22,857 nt of DNA from Cyclobacteriaceae bacterium. Its GTDB lineage: Bacteria > Bacteroidota > Bacteroidia > Cytophagales > Cyclobacteriaceae. The stretch covers positions 1-22,857 of the forward strand of contig JANYDR010000152.1 of NCBI GenBank assembly GCA_025363495.1, written 5' to 3'. A program made the translations under genes and the position numbers. Positions 14,708-22,857 of the stretch are shown one piece after another. Position 1 is the first letter of the stretch. Each line of letters begins with the position of its first letter. A model generated the notes under the pieces. The model did no database searches. It had not been told where the DNA came from and saw only the letters and a list, made by a program, of their open reading frames with translations.

Positions 14708-16087
14708 CTAAAATGTATGAGCCAGATTAAAGAAGAACTGTTTATCTTCTTTGGACCATGCATAATCAAATCGAAGAATTGTGTTCACATTCCAGGCTAT
14801 CCGTAATCCCATACCTTCTGAATATCTCATTTCGGAGAAATCAAATGCAGACAGGTTATCATACACGCCCCCGATATCATAAAATGGAACGGCACTGAAT
14901 GCAAACTGTTGGTTGAACATGTTCGCTTTCGCAAAACGCCAACGAAGTTCGAAGTTGTTAAAATTCATTAGTCGCCCAACAAAACGACTTATTTTATATC
15001 CTCTCAAAGTATGTGCTCCTCCAAGACCTTCGATGTCGCCCTCTTGGCTCCACTGATCCTGAAATTCAAAAAACGGAGCATCGCCACTGATATAGCCCAA
15101 ACCGGACCGGGCAGCGAATACAAGTTTAGGGAAAACGGACGGTAAAATGCTTTGGTACCAATTTGCGTGACCGTAGATTTTATTAAAATCATAAGATGAT
15201 CCTAAAGATTTTAATGATACTTCGTCGGTCAACTCAAGGAATAATCCGCTGCTAGGATCTGGTTCAAGATCCCGTGTATCATAGGCAAGTCCGAATTGCG
15301 CTATCGTTATAAAATTATCCTTAACTCCCTTCACCAAACCGGCATTACTTTGATTTCTTAGCAATGAGTTTCCCGAAAAGGTGGAATAGTTTAGTTGTGC
15401 CAATTCAAATCCAATAAGGGCGCCCACTTTGTCTTCAAAGAAAGACCGCTCCATACTGACATTGATAACACCTTCTTTCTTGAAGTAGGTATTATAATTC
15501 GCATTTGCTCCTACCAACCCGTTTTTTTCGTAGTCTGAATAGCTTGCGTCTTTTACAGGAGCTTTGGTACTGTCATTTCCCGGATAGTATGAGAGGCCTT
15601 TCAGCGATTGCTGAGGAGTTAGACCGAAGAACAACAGATTTGGATTTGCTTCATACCCACCCTCAACACGAAGTCGCCATTTAGTGTTGAAAATGTATGG
15701 TACGTCCAGCTTGACAAAAAATTCCCGTTGGTCTTTTGTTGTATTGAATACGACGAAATCAATCTTCATTCTATACGCTGTGTAATTGAAAAAAGGATCA
15801 TTGCGTTTGCCATTAAAATAAATGGACCCTTCTCCGCCATAGCCAACGCCGTTCACCGGGTCTGAACTGAAATCCGGGGTCCCGGTAAGATAAGTTCCTT
15901 CCTTCTTGTCCTTAAGATCTTCATCCGATAATCTTTTCTCCTCGGCTATTGCGAAGGGCAGTTTGGTTGTATCCTGGCCCTGTTGACCATTCCCAACGTA
16001 TGGATAAAGCATAAGTAGTGAGAAAATCAAAATTGACATTCTGCCACAATGGCTAACAAAGCGCGATGGGAGGGGGACTATTTTCAT
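14708..16087 (-). CDS. Omp85-superfamily (BamA/TamA-like) outer-membrane protein
   Basis: The 459-residue protein has a long signal peptide (cleaved near GNGQ; an ATG at 16039 would give a shorter one). After a short linker it is a 16-strand barrel of the D15/bacterial surface antigen domain. The diagnostic L6 loop motif appears as LGGAHTLRGYKISRFVG (about residues 355-371). It is followed by FNNFELRWRF, then AVPFYDIGGVYDN, and the C-terminus ends FNLAHTF. There are no POTRA domains, so this is not BamA itself but the POTRA-less group common in Bacteroidota, sometimes annotated as BamA/TamA family or DUF5982. Some members are phospholipase-associated or of unknown transport role. It stands alone, 251 bp from the divergent YncE-like gene. 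Confidence 0.88.
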   Translation of the reverse strand: MKIVPLPSRFVSHCGRMSILIFSLLMLYPYVGNGQQGQDTTKLPFAIAEEKRLSDEDLKDKKEGTYLTGTPDFSSDPVNGVGYGGEGSIYFNGKRNDPFFNYTAYRMKIDFVVFNTTKDQREFFVKLDVPYIFNTKWRLRVEGGYEANPNLLFFGLTPQQSLKGLSYYPGNDSTKAPVKDASYSDYEKNGLVGANANYNTYFKKEGVINVSMERSFFEDKVGALIGFELAQLNYSTFSGNSLLRNQSNAGLVKGVKDNFITIAQFGLAYDTRDLEPDPSSGLFLELTDEVSLKSLGSSYDFNKIYGHANWYQSILPSVFPKLVFAARSGLGYISGDAPFFEFQDQWSQEGDIEGLGGAHTLRGYKISRFVGRLMNFNNFELRWRFAKANMFNQQFAFSAVPFYDIGGVYDNLSAFDFSEMRYSEGMGLRIAWNVNTILRFDYAWSKEDKQFFFNLAHTF

Positions 16088-16207
16088 TGCTGTTTAATTT
16101 CGACTGCAAATTAAATACATGAAAACTAAAGAAATTTGTAAGATTTGAAATTCTTACACCAATAACTGAATTCGTTTTCTTAAGAGGCGGGGGTTCCAGT
16201 CATTTTC

Positions 16208-16241
16208 TTTAGAATTAATTTAGAATTGCTCTTTAGGTTTG
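16208..16241 (+). promoter_or_regulatory. Bacteroidota-type promoter candidate for the YncE-like gene
   Basis: TAGGTTTG (16234-16241) is an exact match to the -7 consensus TAnnTTTG. A TTTA (16208-16211) lies 22 nt upstream, slightly beyond the usual -33 spacing. The start codon at 16339 is 97 bp downstream, which would leave a long 5' UTR. Confidence 0.4.
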
Positions 16242-16338
16242 AGTTAATCCAATTCTACCATGCCATGATCCGTATCCAATGGATCAGGAGCCTGCCTTAT
16301 TTACCCCACAGATCGAAAAAAAAACGTAATAATTAATT

Positions 16339-17370
16339 ATGAAAAAAATTATCACAATTGGGATTTGCTTCATGCTGGCTGGTATGATCTCATCTTTTGG
16401 ACAATCTTCTGAATATAAAATTATAAACAAGATTCATTTGGAGGGAGATGGTGGATGGGACTACCTGGCCGTGGATGAGTTATCTAACCGGTTATTTGTT
16501 TCTCATAGCACCCAGGTTCAGATTGTAGATCTTTCCACAGGTAAAATGATTGGCTCTATTCCAGGTTTAAATGGAGTACATGGGATCGCTATCGCCTCTG
16601 ATATCAATAAAGCTTTTATCAGTTGTGGCCGGGATTCATCCATTGTGGTAGTGGATCTGAAGACTTTTAAATTTATAGCCAAAACAAAAGTTACGGGTGC
16701 AAACCCTGATGCTATTTTGTATGATCCTCACTCGCACAAAGTCTTCACATTTAACGGCCGAAGTGCTAATGCGTCAGTAATTGATGCGAATACGTATAAA
16801 AATGTCGCTACCATTCCGCTGGACGGTAAACCAGAATTTTCCGCTACCGATGGAAAAGGGAAAATTTATGTAAATAATGAGGACAAGAGTATGATTTATA
16901 TGATCAATTCTAATTCTTTGGTTGTGGAGCAGAAATGGTCCATTGCCCCGGGTGAGGAGCCCTCAGGTTTAGCATTCGATAAAGCTAATAACCGCTTGTT
17001 TTCGGTTACAGATAAATTGATGGTTATAGTAGATTCTCAGACAGGAAAGATTGTGACAACAGTACCTATAGGAGAAAATGTCGATGGTGTTGCTTTTGAC
17101 CCTGAAAAAAAACGAATATATACTTCTAATGGAGATGGGACTGTTACCGTTGTTCAGGAAGTAAATCCAAATGATTTCAAAATAGTTGAAACAATAACCA
17201 CGCAGCGAGGGGCCAGGACCATTGGGATAAATACTAAAACACACAGGATCTATTTACCTACCGCTGAATTCGGACCTGCTCCTGCTGCTACTAAAGAAAA
17301 CCCTAACCCACGGCCCAGTATAAAGCCGGGTACCTTTACGATTCTGGAAATTGGTTATTTAAAGGAATAG
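16339..17370 (+). CDS. Exported YncE-like beta-propeller protein
   Basis: The 343-residue protein has a signal peptide (MKKIITIGICFMLAGMISSFGQ). The rest is a series of about seven 40-45 residue blades with the YncE/cytochrome-cd1-like pattern: LSNRLFVSHS..VQIVDLSTGK..GSIPGL..VHGIAI, then SSIVVVDLKTFK..AKTKVTG.NPDAILYD, ASVIDANTYKNVATIPLDGKPEF, and MVIVDSQTGKIVTTVPIGENVDGVAF. YncE-type proteins are periplasmic or extracellular seven-bladed propellers; E. coli YncE binds single-stranded DNA, but most homologues are of unknown function. Nothing here shows a catalytic site. It is monocistronic, convergent with the PorP/SprF-like gene, and ends at a terminator whose T-run touches that gene's stop codon. 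Confidence 0.9.
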   Translation: MKKIITIGICFMLAGMISSFGQSSEYKIINKIHLEGDGGWDYLAVDELSNRLFVSHSTQVQIVDLSTGKMIGSIPGLNGVHGIAIASDINKAFISCGRDSSIVVVDLKTFKFIAKTKVTGANPDAILYDPHSHKVFTFNGRSANASVIDANTYKNVATIPLDGKPEFSATDGKGKIYVNNEDKSMIYMINSNSLVVEQKWSIAPGEEPSGLAFDKANNRLFSVTDKLMVIVDSQTGKIVTTVPIGENVDGVAFDPEKKRIYTSNGDGTVTVVQEVNPNDFKIVETITTQRGARTIGINTKTHRIYLPTAEFGPAPAATKENPNPRPSIKPGTFTILEIGYLKE

Positions 17371-17410
17371 AATCTTTAGACCCTCCCGATTGTTAAAAAT
17401 CTATGCTTTC

Positions 17411-17436
17411 AAGAGCCGAGGAGCAAAGGCTTTTTT
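17411..17436 (+). terminator. Rho-independent terminator of the YncE-like gene
   Basis: AAGAGCC (17411-17417) pairs with GGCTTTT (17428-17434), a 7-bp stem including one G-T wobble, across a 10-nt loop, and the stem runs into six T (17431-17436). The T-run overlaps the last bases of the convergent gene, including its stop codon at 17435-17437. Confidence 0.6.
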
Positions 17437-18367
17437 AAAAATTGGATACAGATTGTTCGTGAAATCTCAGAACTGCTGTGCGTATGCTAAGCATGACCTC
17501 ATTCGTGACAAACCGTGTGCCAACAGAGTTATTAGTAGGTACTTCCAGGGCATAGGAAATTCTGAATTTTTCTAAGAAACTGAATTGTGCAATCAGACCG
17601 TATGCGTTGAGATTTCGCGTGTAAGCGCCTATCGAATAATTGCGTTTGAGGATTACGTTAACATTTATGTCCGTTGAAAGTGGTGAGCCTGCTACCGCTT
17701 TTAGTAGCACAGAAGGTTTCAAAATGACATTTTCCGAAAGGAAGAAAAGGTAGGACCCCAGCAAATAATAATGTTGCTGATAGATATTGATTTTTTGGCC
17801 ACCCAGATCTAAGGAACTATTGACAAGACGGGGAGCTGAAAGTCCTATCAAATAACGATCACTTTTTAACATTATACCTGCACCAATTATAGGCTTAAGC
17901 TGACTCACTGGCGCAAAGACGGGATCCGCTGGATCTTGTAATGTCAATTGAGAAGGGTCGACTTTATAATTGATAAAACCGGCCTGCATGCCAAATGAAA
18001 GTAGCTTGCCTTCACTGATGCGCAGTTTGTAGGCAAACGTGCCGGTTACTTGCGTGTTAGTATTTTCCCCAATTTTATCATTAACGATCATAAAACCTGC
18101 TCCCAGTTTATTTTGTAGCAGGGACATATGAGCGCCGGCATTGAGTGTAGTAGGGTTTCCATCAAAGCCAGCCCATTGATTACGATATGATGCAAAGGCG
18201 GTAAGATTATTATTAATACCTGTATAAGCGGGGTTGATGACAATCGGATTATTTAAGTACAATCCGTAAAGGGGATCTTGCTGACAGTACGCTGCAGACA
18301 ATATCATTAGAGGTCCGAATAGTAATACTGCAGAAACGATTTTTTTTATTTGGGGAATATGATTCAT
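17435..18367 (-). CDS. PorP/SprF-family type IX secretion system outer-membrane protein
   Basis: The 310-residue protein has a signal peptide (ends AAYCQQ) and the family's hallmark start of the mature protein: QDPLYGLYLNNPIVINPAYTG, then ASYRNQWAGFDGNPTTLNAGAH. Later features also fit: KLGAGFMIVNDKIG, a QLTLQDPADPVF region, YLIGLSAPRL and the repeating barrel strands. PorP/SprF proteins are outer-membrane proteins of the T9SS; in gliding bacteria SprF is needed for secretion of the adhesin SprB, a cargo with a type B C-terminal domain. The gene lies 15 bp behind the 1183-residue type B cargo gene on the same strand, matching the usual cargo-partner gene pair. Expected to sit in the outer membrane and retain or present the cargo. 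Confidence 0.95.
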   Translation of the reverse strand: MNHIPQIKKIVSAVLLFGPLMILSAAYCQQDPLYGLYLNNPIVINPAYTGINNNLTAFASYRNQWAGFDGNPTTLNAGAHMSLLQNKLGAGFMIVNDKIGENTNTQVTGTFAYKLRISEGKLLSFGMQAGFINYKVDPSQLTLQDPADPVFAPVSQLKPIIGAGIMLKSDRYLIGLSAPRLVNSSLDLGGQKINIYQQHYYLLGSYLFFLSENVILKPSVLLKAVAGSPLSTDINVNVILKRNYSIGAYTRNLNAYGLIAQFSFLEKFRISYALEVPTNNSVGTRFVTNEVMLSIRTAVLRFHEQSVSNF

Positions 18368-18382
18368 AATACCGGCAGTAAG

Positions 18383-21300
18383 TTATCGTTTCAAGGAAAG
18401 GTAACCTGTTTCGGTTTTTCGACCTGATGAAAATTCGATTTTATAAAAGTAAGTTCCGGTCGGTAACTCGCTTCCGTTTTTGTTAATGCCAGTAAATACC
18501 TGGTTAGTGTTGTCGTAATTGGATACTTCAAATACTGTATCACCCCAACGGTTAAAAATTGATACGTGATTGACCTTAGTGTCATCCAGCAGTTCAATAT
18601 ATTGAATTTGCCAGGTATCATTTTGTTTATTGCCGTCAGGAGAAATACCATTGTAGACGATTATGTCTCCGATTACTGTTATGGAAAGGATTTGCTGAGT
18701 ACACGCACCGTCAAAATCACAGACCTCAATAGTAAGTTGATCCTTACCGGCAAAAAGTTTACCTGCATAATCCAGTATTAGTTTGTGTGAGGTATCAATG
18801 GTAGCAGATGCTCCGCTGGCCGGTTGCTGAATAATTTTTAGAGTAGACAGGTCCAGATTGTTGTCAGGGTCGGAGAGGAAGGCTAATAGATTAACAGCAA
18901 CACTGCCCTCAATCGTAGCACTAACGGGAGTAGCCGTAATAACCGGAGGTCGGTTACAAAAAAACGATGTAAATGAAACAACATCGGAAATTGGGCTGTT
19001 GCATCCGTTAGCGTCGGTCACAATAAGTGTAAAACTACCAGCAGAAGACACTATAATTTGCTGACTGTTCTGGCCAGTTGACCAACCGTACCCGGTGAAT
19101 CCTGCGGGCCCGCCAATCGTTGCGGATGTCGCTGTGCAATTTGTGGTTGTAATAGACGGTTTAGAAATGATATCAATTGTGGCTGCAACTGGTGCCCTCG
19201 AACCCTCACACGTAGAGTTGACAATCGAAACATAATAGGTCGTGGTAGCAGAAAGAGTAGGTGTGATATAGATGCTATTGACTTCATTCGTAATGGCTGT
19301 TCCACCGGTAGCGCTTGTGTACCAGCGATAGTTTCCATTGGTTCCTCCGTTAGCGGTCAGACTCACCCTCGACACTCCACAAGCGGTGCTATTCGTAGTG
19401 GCAGGCGGACCAGGGATTGCATTGATAACAACATTTGCATTGTTAGTGAAAACAATATTGGAAGCACCATCACTTATTTTACAACGGTAGACGCCCGCGC
19501 CAAAATTTCCAGAGGTGTTGATGGTAAATGATGAGGTTGACACATTAGTATAACCTCCCGAGTTTGTCAAATCTGCAAACGGAGCAACGCCATCATGAGA
19601 AAATTGCCATTGATAGAGTATAGTAGGTGTACCCGTTGCTGCAGTTGAAATCGTGGTGGATGTTCCTGCACACACTAAATTCGCTGCCATTGGTTGTGAT
19701 GTGACTGTTATGGATGAGGGAGAGCTAAAAGAAATTATCTCAAGCGTATTGCTTGCATAATCTATAGCATAGACATAATTCCCGGATACGGAAAAGGACA
19801 CCGGACTATCCAGTATTGCCCCACCCGCTCCGTTGATCAAGCTAGCCGCATGGACCGGGGCCGCAGGATTACTTACATCAACAATCTCCAATGCATTGCT
19901 ACCGGCAGCGATCACAAGTGCGTATTTCCCCGAAACATAAACGGAAGTTGGCAGCTTAAGCATCGCGCCGCCAGTTCCATCGACCAGACTTCCTTTGTGG
20001 ACCGGAGCGAGTGGATTAGTAATATCTATTATTTCCAATGCATTGCTTAAAAAACTTGTTACGTAGGCGTAATTCCCGGAGATATATACTGAGTAGGGAA
20101 AACCGAGCACCGCACCGCCGGTGCCATTGGTTAAACTGGCCGCATGTGCCGGTGCGCCGGGAGTGCTCACATCGACTATTTCAAGTGCGTTGCTACCGCC
20201 CGATGCGACGTAGGCATATTTCCCAGAAACGTAAACGGAATACGCATAACTAAGTAAGGCCCCTCCGGTACCATCAGTCAAACTGCCAGCATGTATGGGA
20301 GTAGCAGGATTTGACACATCAACAATTTCCAAAGCGGCACCACCACCACTTCCATTTATTGCATTTACCAGATAGGCATAGTTTCCGGATACAAATACAG
20401 AGCTTGGGTAACTTAGTAATGCTCCACCGGTTCCATTTTTCAAACTGCCTTTATGCACCGGGACATTTGGGTTGGTGACATCTACAATTTCCAATTCTCC
20501 CATTTCTAACGCCGGCACAACTGAACTGAAGTTTGTCAGATAAGCATAGTTACCTGAAACGTAAACAGACTGCGGGCCATACAACAAGGCGCCACCGGTA
20601 CCGTCCAGCAGACTGCCTTTATGGGTTACGGCCGCAGGATTGCTTACATCAAGTATTTCCAGTGCATTGCTGCCAAAACTTGCCATATAAGCATTGGTGC
20701 CAGAGACAAAAACGGAATTAGGATGTCCAAGCAGTGCTCCGTTTCCAAACCCGTCAATTAGACTTCCCTTATGAGTTGGTTCCGATGCAAAGGTGACATC
20801 AACAACCTCCAATGCATTATTGCCGGCACTTGCCACATAGGCATTAGTACCTGAGACAAAAACAGATTTTGGATATGTAAGTAATGCACCTCCTGTTCCG
20901 TTTTCTATGCTTGCTTGGTGATTGGGAACAGATGGGCTGGATACGTCTATAATTTCCAACGAATGGCTTTGATAACTTGTAACGTAGGCGTAGTTCCCGG
21001 AGACGTAAACAGAGGTTGGTCGATTGAGCATTGCACCGTTCTCGCCGTCACCAACACTACTAAAATGAACAGGTGCTGATGGAGTTGTTATATCTACAAT
21101 TTCCAACGCATTGCTACCCAGGCTTGCTATGTACGCATAATTTCCAGAAATGAATACCGATTCAGGCGAGTCTAACAAGGCCATTCCGCCAGCACTCATC
21201 TTGCCGGCGTGGACCGGAGCAGTCGGAATGGATATATCAACGACCTCAAAGTAGGAAGAACTTCCAAAGGCAGTGGTCACGTAAGCGTAGGTGCCGGATA

Positions 21301-21934
21301 CATAAACGGAAGTTGAATTATAGAGAGAGGCGAGGGAGAGATTACCACCGCCATCCGTTATACTGCCCTTATGAACCGGAGATGCCGGGTTGGTCACATC
21401 TATTATTTCCAATGCGCCACTTCCCACTACATACGCGTAGTTGCCTAGAACGAAAACCGATGAAGCGCCGTCAAGTTTTGAACCTCCATAACCGTTCACC
21501 AGGCTACCTTTATGTACGGGATTGGCAGGATTCGTGACATCCACTATTTCCAGATTTGAGACTAATCCGTTTATGCCGGCGGTTACATACGCATAATTTC
21601 CGGACACGAAAACAGAAGTTGGCAGGTCGAGTAATGCTCCTCCGTTGCCACTCGCGAGGTGTCCCACTTGGACAGGCGAAGTCGGATTTGAAATATCAAT
21701 AATTTCAAGAGAGTTTCCATTTGAGCTTGCTACGTAGGCAAAATTTCCTGAAACGTAAACTGATACCGGGTTTAGAAGAAACGTCTTTGCTCCAAAGCTC
21801 CCGGCATGCGAAAGGCTAACTTGAGCGAACCCTGATTCATAAGCACACACGATAAAAATGCAGACTGCATACATAAAGCATTTCCATTGTGAGTGACATT
21901 TCTTGAATTGAATTTTGTTTTTCACAACCTCCAT
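18383..21934 (-). CDS. Giant T9SS cargo: 14 LVIVD-type propeller repeats, Ig-like modules and type B sorting domain
   Basis: The 1183-residue protein has a signal peptide with a long basic N-region (hydrophobic residues 19-38, ending SGFAQ). Residues about 39-741 are 14 repeats of about 50 residues with the core SVYVSGNYAYVTS...NALEIVDVSNPAAPVHKGSL and a Gly-rich GTGGALL before each strand. These are LVIVD-type repeats, and 14 would make two seven-bladed propellers. Residues about 742-1095 contain Ig-like and other adhesin-type modules (for example TTYYVSIVNSTCEGS and YGWSTGQNSQQIIV). The last about 90 residues are the gliding-motility-associated type B C-terminal domain (GISPDGNKQNDTW, IFNRWGDTVFEV, LPTGTYFYKIEF). 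Type B CTDs direct T9SS export, and the SprF-like gene follows 15 bp behind. It is probably exposed on the cell surface as an adhesin; binding partner unknown. Confidence 0.93.
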   Translation of the reverse strand: MEVVKNKIQFKKCHSQWKCFMYAVCIFIVCAYESGFAQVSLSHAGSFGAKTFLLNPVSVYVSGNFAYVASSNGNSLEIIDISNPTSPVQVGHLASGNGGALLDLPTSVFVSGNYAYVTAGINGLVSNLEIVDVTNPANPVHKGSLVNGYGGSKLDGASSVFVLGNYAYVVGSGALEIIDVTNPASPVHKGSITDGGGNLSLASLYNSTSVYVSGTYAYVTTAFGSSSYFEVVDISIPTAPVHAGKMSAGGMALLDSPESVFISGNYAYIASLGSNALEIVDITTPSAPVHFSSVGDGENGAMLNRPTSVYVSGNYAYVTSYQSHSLEIIDVSSPSVPNHQASIENGTGGALLTYPKSVFVSGTNAYVASAGNNALEVVDVTFASEPTHKGSLIDGFGNGALLGHPNSVFVSGTNAYMASFGSNALEILDVSNPAAVTHKGSLLDGTGGALLYGPQSVYVSGNYAYLTNFSSVVPALEMGELEIVDVTNPNVPVHKGSLKNGTGGALLSYPSSVFVSGNYAYLVNAINGSGGGAALEIVDVSNPATPIHAGSLTDGTGGALLSYAYSVYVSGKYAYVASGGSNALEIVDVSTPGAPAHAASLTNGTGGAVLGFPYSVYISGNYAYVTSFLSNALEIIDITNPLAPVHKGSLVDGTGGAMLKLPTSVYVSGKYALVIAAGSNALEIVDVSNPAAPVHAASLINGAGGAILDSPVSFSVSGNYVYAIDYASNTLEIISFSSPSSITVTSQPMAANLVCAGTSTTISTAATGTPTILYQWQFSHDGVAPFADLTNSGGYTNVSTSSFTINTSGNFGAGVYRCKISDGASNIVFTNNANVVINAIPGPPATTNSTACGVSRVSLTANGGTNGNYRWYTSATGGTAITNEVNSIYITPTLSATTTYYVSIVNSTCEGSRAPVAATIDIISKPSITTTNCTATSATIGGPAGFTGYGWSTGQNSQQIIVSSAGSFTLIVTDANGCNSPISDVVSFTSFFCNRPPVITATPVSATIEGSVAVNLLAFLSDPDNNLDLSTLKIIQQPASGASATIDTSHKLILDYAGKLFAGKDQLTIEVCDFDGACTQQILSITVIGDIIVYNGISPDGNKQNDTWQIQYIELLDDTKVNHVSIFNRWGDTVFEVSNYDNTNQVFTGINKNGSELPTGTYFYKIEFSSGRKTETGYLSLKR
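19711..21820 (-). repeat. Tandem DNA repeats encoding 14 LVIVD-type units
   Basis: The coding region contains 14 diverged copies of a unit of roughly 150-175 bp. Each copy encodes SV(Y/F)VSG(N/K/T)YAY and, later, LEIVDV. The units differ in length because of inserts, for example in the ninth and tenth repeats, so the array is not an exact satellite. All lie in one open frame. Confidence 0.85.
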
Positions 21935-22253
21935 AAGTTGGGGTATTAAGGTTGAAATGTTTCATGCCACCAAATCAATGTAAGAAATAGCTTCAGGTTT
22001 TCAAATCAGACCGGCAAATGGTTTGTAACAATACGGGATATGCGTAGCATTTTCTTTGCAAGGTATAGCCCAAAATAGCTATTACCTCTCTTAAAACAAC
22101 CTGCGGTCAAAGCATTATGTTAGCCGCCGGGTTCTGAAATTCCGCCGCCGATAAAGTGTGTGTTATGAGTGATGACTACTGAACGTGACGATGAATTATT
22201 TCATCGTCACTAATTTTCCACGCCATTTAATTTTTAATTATATCGTTACACGA
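21935..22253. other. 319-bp intergenic region
   Basis: No convincing open frame. It holds the upstream region of the large cargo gene (left side), a 10-bp self-complementary AATAGCTATT at 22074-22083, and a perfect 11-bp hairpin at 22185-22210 listed separately. No consensus TAnnTTTG promoter was found for the cargo gene; the best matches had one mismatch. Confidence 0.6.
22185..22210. terminator. 11-bp perfect inverted repeat downstream of the channel gene
   Basis: GTGACGATGAA (22185-22195) and TTCATCGTCAC (22200-22210) form a perfect 11-bp stem with a 4-nt loop, 44 bp beyond the stop codon of the minus-strand gene at 22254. There is no U-tract on the minus strand, so it may be a rho-independent-like 3' end, an mRNA-stabilising hairpin or an operator. 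Confidence 0.45.
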
Positions 22254-22857
22254 TCAGGCGTTGATAACGTAGTAGATATTGGCGAGGATGTACCCGACAA
22301 TTACGATAACGGCTCCTACTTTGTTGATCCGATGAGCTGTTACAATCTTATCATTGTTATGTAATTTCAACGCTATTGCTGATATCGTTAGAATAGAAAA
22401 AATTCCTAAAAAAGTAAGACTGTGAAGTATATCAACCAGGCTAAATTGGGACGACTCGGGTAGCAGGGAATCAATGATATATTTATTTCCAACAGCTGCA
22501 AACAGTCCGCCTACCGGTAAACCGAACCTTGGTTCCAGTTCATTGGTATCCGATAAAAAGCTCACTAAGGCTATCATGAATGCGAAATACATGCCAACAA
22601 AAATCTTTAAGAATAAACCTTTCGCCTCACGTTCAATATCCATCTCGATCGAAAACATGGAAAATATGTGTGTATCATTTGCCAGCTCAGGACTTCCAAA
22701 TGAAGTATTATAAGTAACAATGTTAGTGCCTACTTTAAAGTTATCAACATTCCAGCCGATCAGCGCCTGTGCATTGTCAAAGCGGCTTGAGACGGTGTCA
22801 GGAACAAAGACCATATCGCCGATATCAAGTTCCTCATCTTCAATAATGACTTTTAAG
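22254..22857 (-). CDS. Probable pentameric ligand-gated ion channel, C-terminal part (5' end beyond the window)
   Basis: The frame is open to the right edge, so about 201 C-terminal codons are visible and the N-terminus is missing. Residues before the membrane part are strand-like and end in FSMFSIEMDIERE, matching the last strand and basic/acidic pre-M1 segment of the family. Four transmembrane segments follow: M1 (LFLKIFVGMYFAFMIALVSF), M2 (FGLPVGGLFAAVGNKYIID), M3 (LVDILHSLTFLGIFSILTI) and M4 (KVGAVIVIVGYILANIYYV). The ELEPR before M2 and SLLPESS after M2 correspond to the conserved 'xR-LG' and 'LP-tS' landmarks of Cys-loop-type receptors such as GLIC. Such channels pass ions across the inner membrane after ligand binding. 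The usual extracellular beta-sandwich is expected beyond the edge. The alternative is an unrelated four-helix protein. Confidence 0.65.
   Translation of the reverse strand, partial: LKVIIEDEELDIGDMVFVPDTVSSRFDNAQALIGWNVDNFKVGTNIVTYNTSFGSPELANDTHIFSMFSIEMDIEREAKGLFLKIFVGMYFAFMIALVSFLSDTNELEPRFGLPVGGLFAAVGNKYIIDSLLPESSQFSLVDILHSLTFLGIFSILTISAIALKLHNNDKIVTAHRINKVGAVIVIVGYILANIYYVINA

Noticed and set aside
14708..16087. True BamA or TamA
   Set aside because: At 459 residues with about 16 strands and no POTRA domains, it cannot be BamA; it only shares the Omp85 barrel and L6 motif.
19051..19338. Minus-strand 95-residue open frame within the cargo gene
   Set aside because: It lies inside the Ig-like part of the large gene in another frame, has low complexity (LQPQ), and no coding signals.
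19711..21820. CRISPR array or satellite DNA
   Set aside because: The repeats are about 150-175 bp, diverged, in one open frame, and have no unique spacers of constant length; they encode protein repeats.

Overview
The window looks like chromosomal DNA of a member of the Bacteroidota, probably a Cytophagales-type gliding or soil/aquatic bacterium. The evidence is a PorP/SprF-family gene beside a giant protein ending in a gliding-motility-associated (type B) sorting domain of the type IX secretion system, many signal-peptide proteins and outer-membrane beta-barrels ending in aromatic residues, lipoproteins with acidic/lysine residues after the lipobox cysteine, almost no Shine-Dalgarno sequences, and promoter-like TAnnTTTG elements. 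No tRNA, rRNA, CRISPR array, transposase or phage gene was seen.

Layout. 1-196 (-): the start of a small membrane protein cut by the window edge. 325-1344 (+): a secreted seven-repeat beta-propeller gene interrupted by an in-frame TAG. 1387-4119 (-): a serine beta-lactamase-fold hydrolase, a small outer-membrane protein and a four-helix membrane protein with a LytTR DNA-binding domain. 4142-4331: a 190-bp nested palindromic intergenic element. 4331-6361 (-): an M13 (neprilysin/PepO-type) metallopeptidase lipoprotein. 6567-11036 (+): a compact four-gene operon of lipoprotein, PorT-like barrel, secreted TPR-CHAT protease and a second PorT-like barrel. 11231-12946 (+): a lipoprotein with three Ig-like (Big_5) domains and a DUF3494 ice-binding-type domain, followed by a strong terminator. 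13033-16087 (-): a TPM-domain protein, a small Cys/His protein, a VOC/glyoxalase-fold protein and an Omp85-type (BamA/TamA-like) outer-membrane protein. 16339-17370 (+): a YncE-like secreted beta-propeller. 17435-21934 (-): a PorP/SprF-like protein and its presumed cargo, a 1183-residue protein with 14 LVIVD-type repeats, Ig-like modules and a type B C-terminal domain. 22254-22857 (-): the C-terminal part of a probable pentameric ligand-gated ion channel.

How the genes may work together. Nearly every product is predicted to act in the periplasm, outer membrane or at the cell surface. Two sets look like functional units. The first is the CHAT operon, in which an apparently active caspase-like protease (His705/Cys764) is exported and encoded between two related outer-membrane barrels and behind a lipoprotein; I know of no described system with this composition, and it is the best candidate for something new here. 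The second is the SprF-like/type-B cargo pair, which fits the known rule that type B T9SS cargo needs a cognate PorP/SprF-like protein. The other genes look like independent transcription units. All family assignments come from reading motifs by eye; no database search was run.
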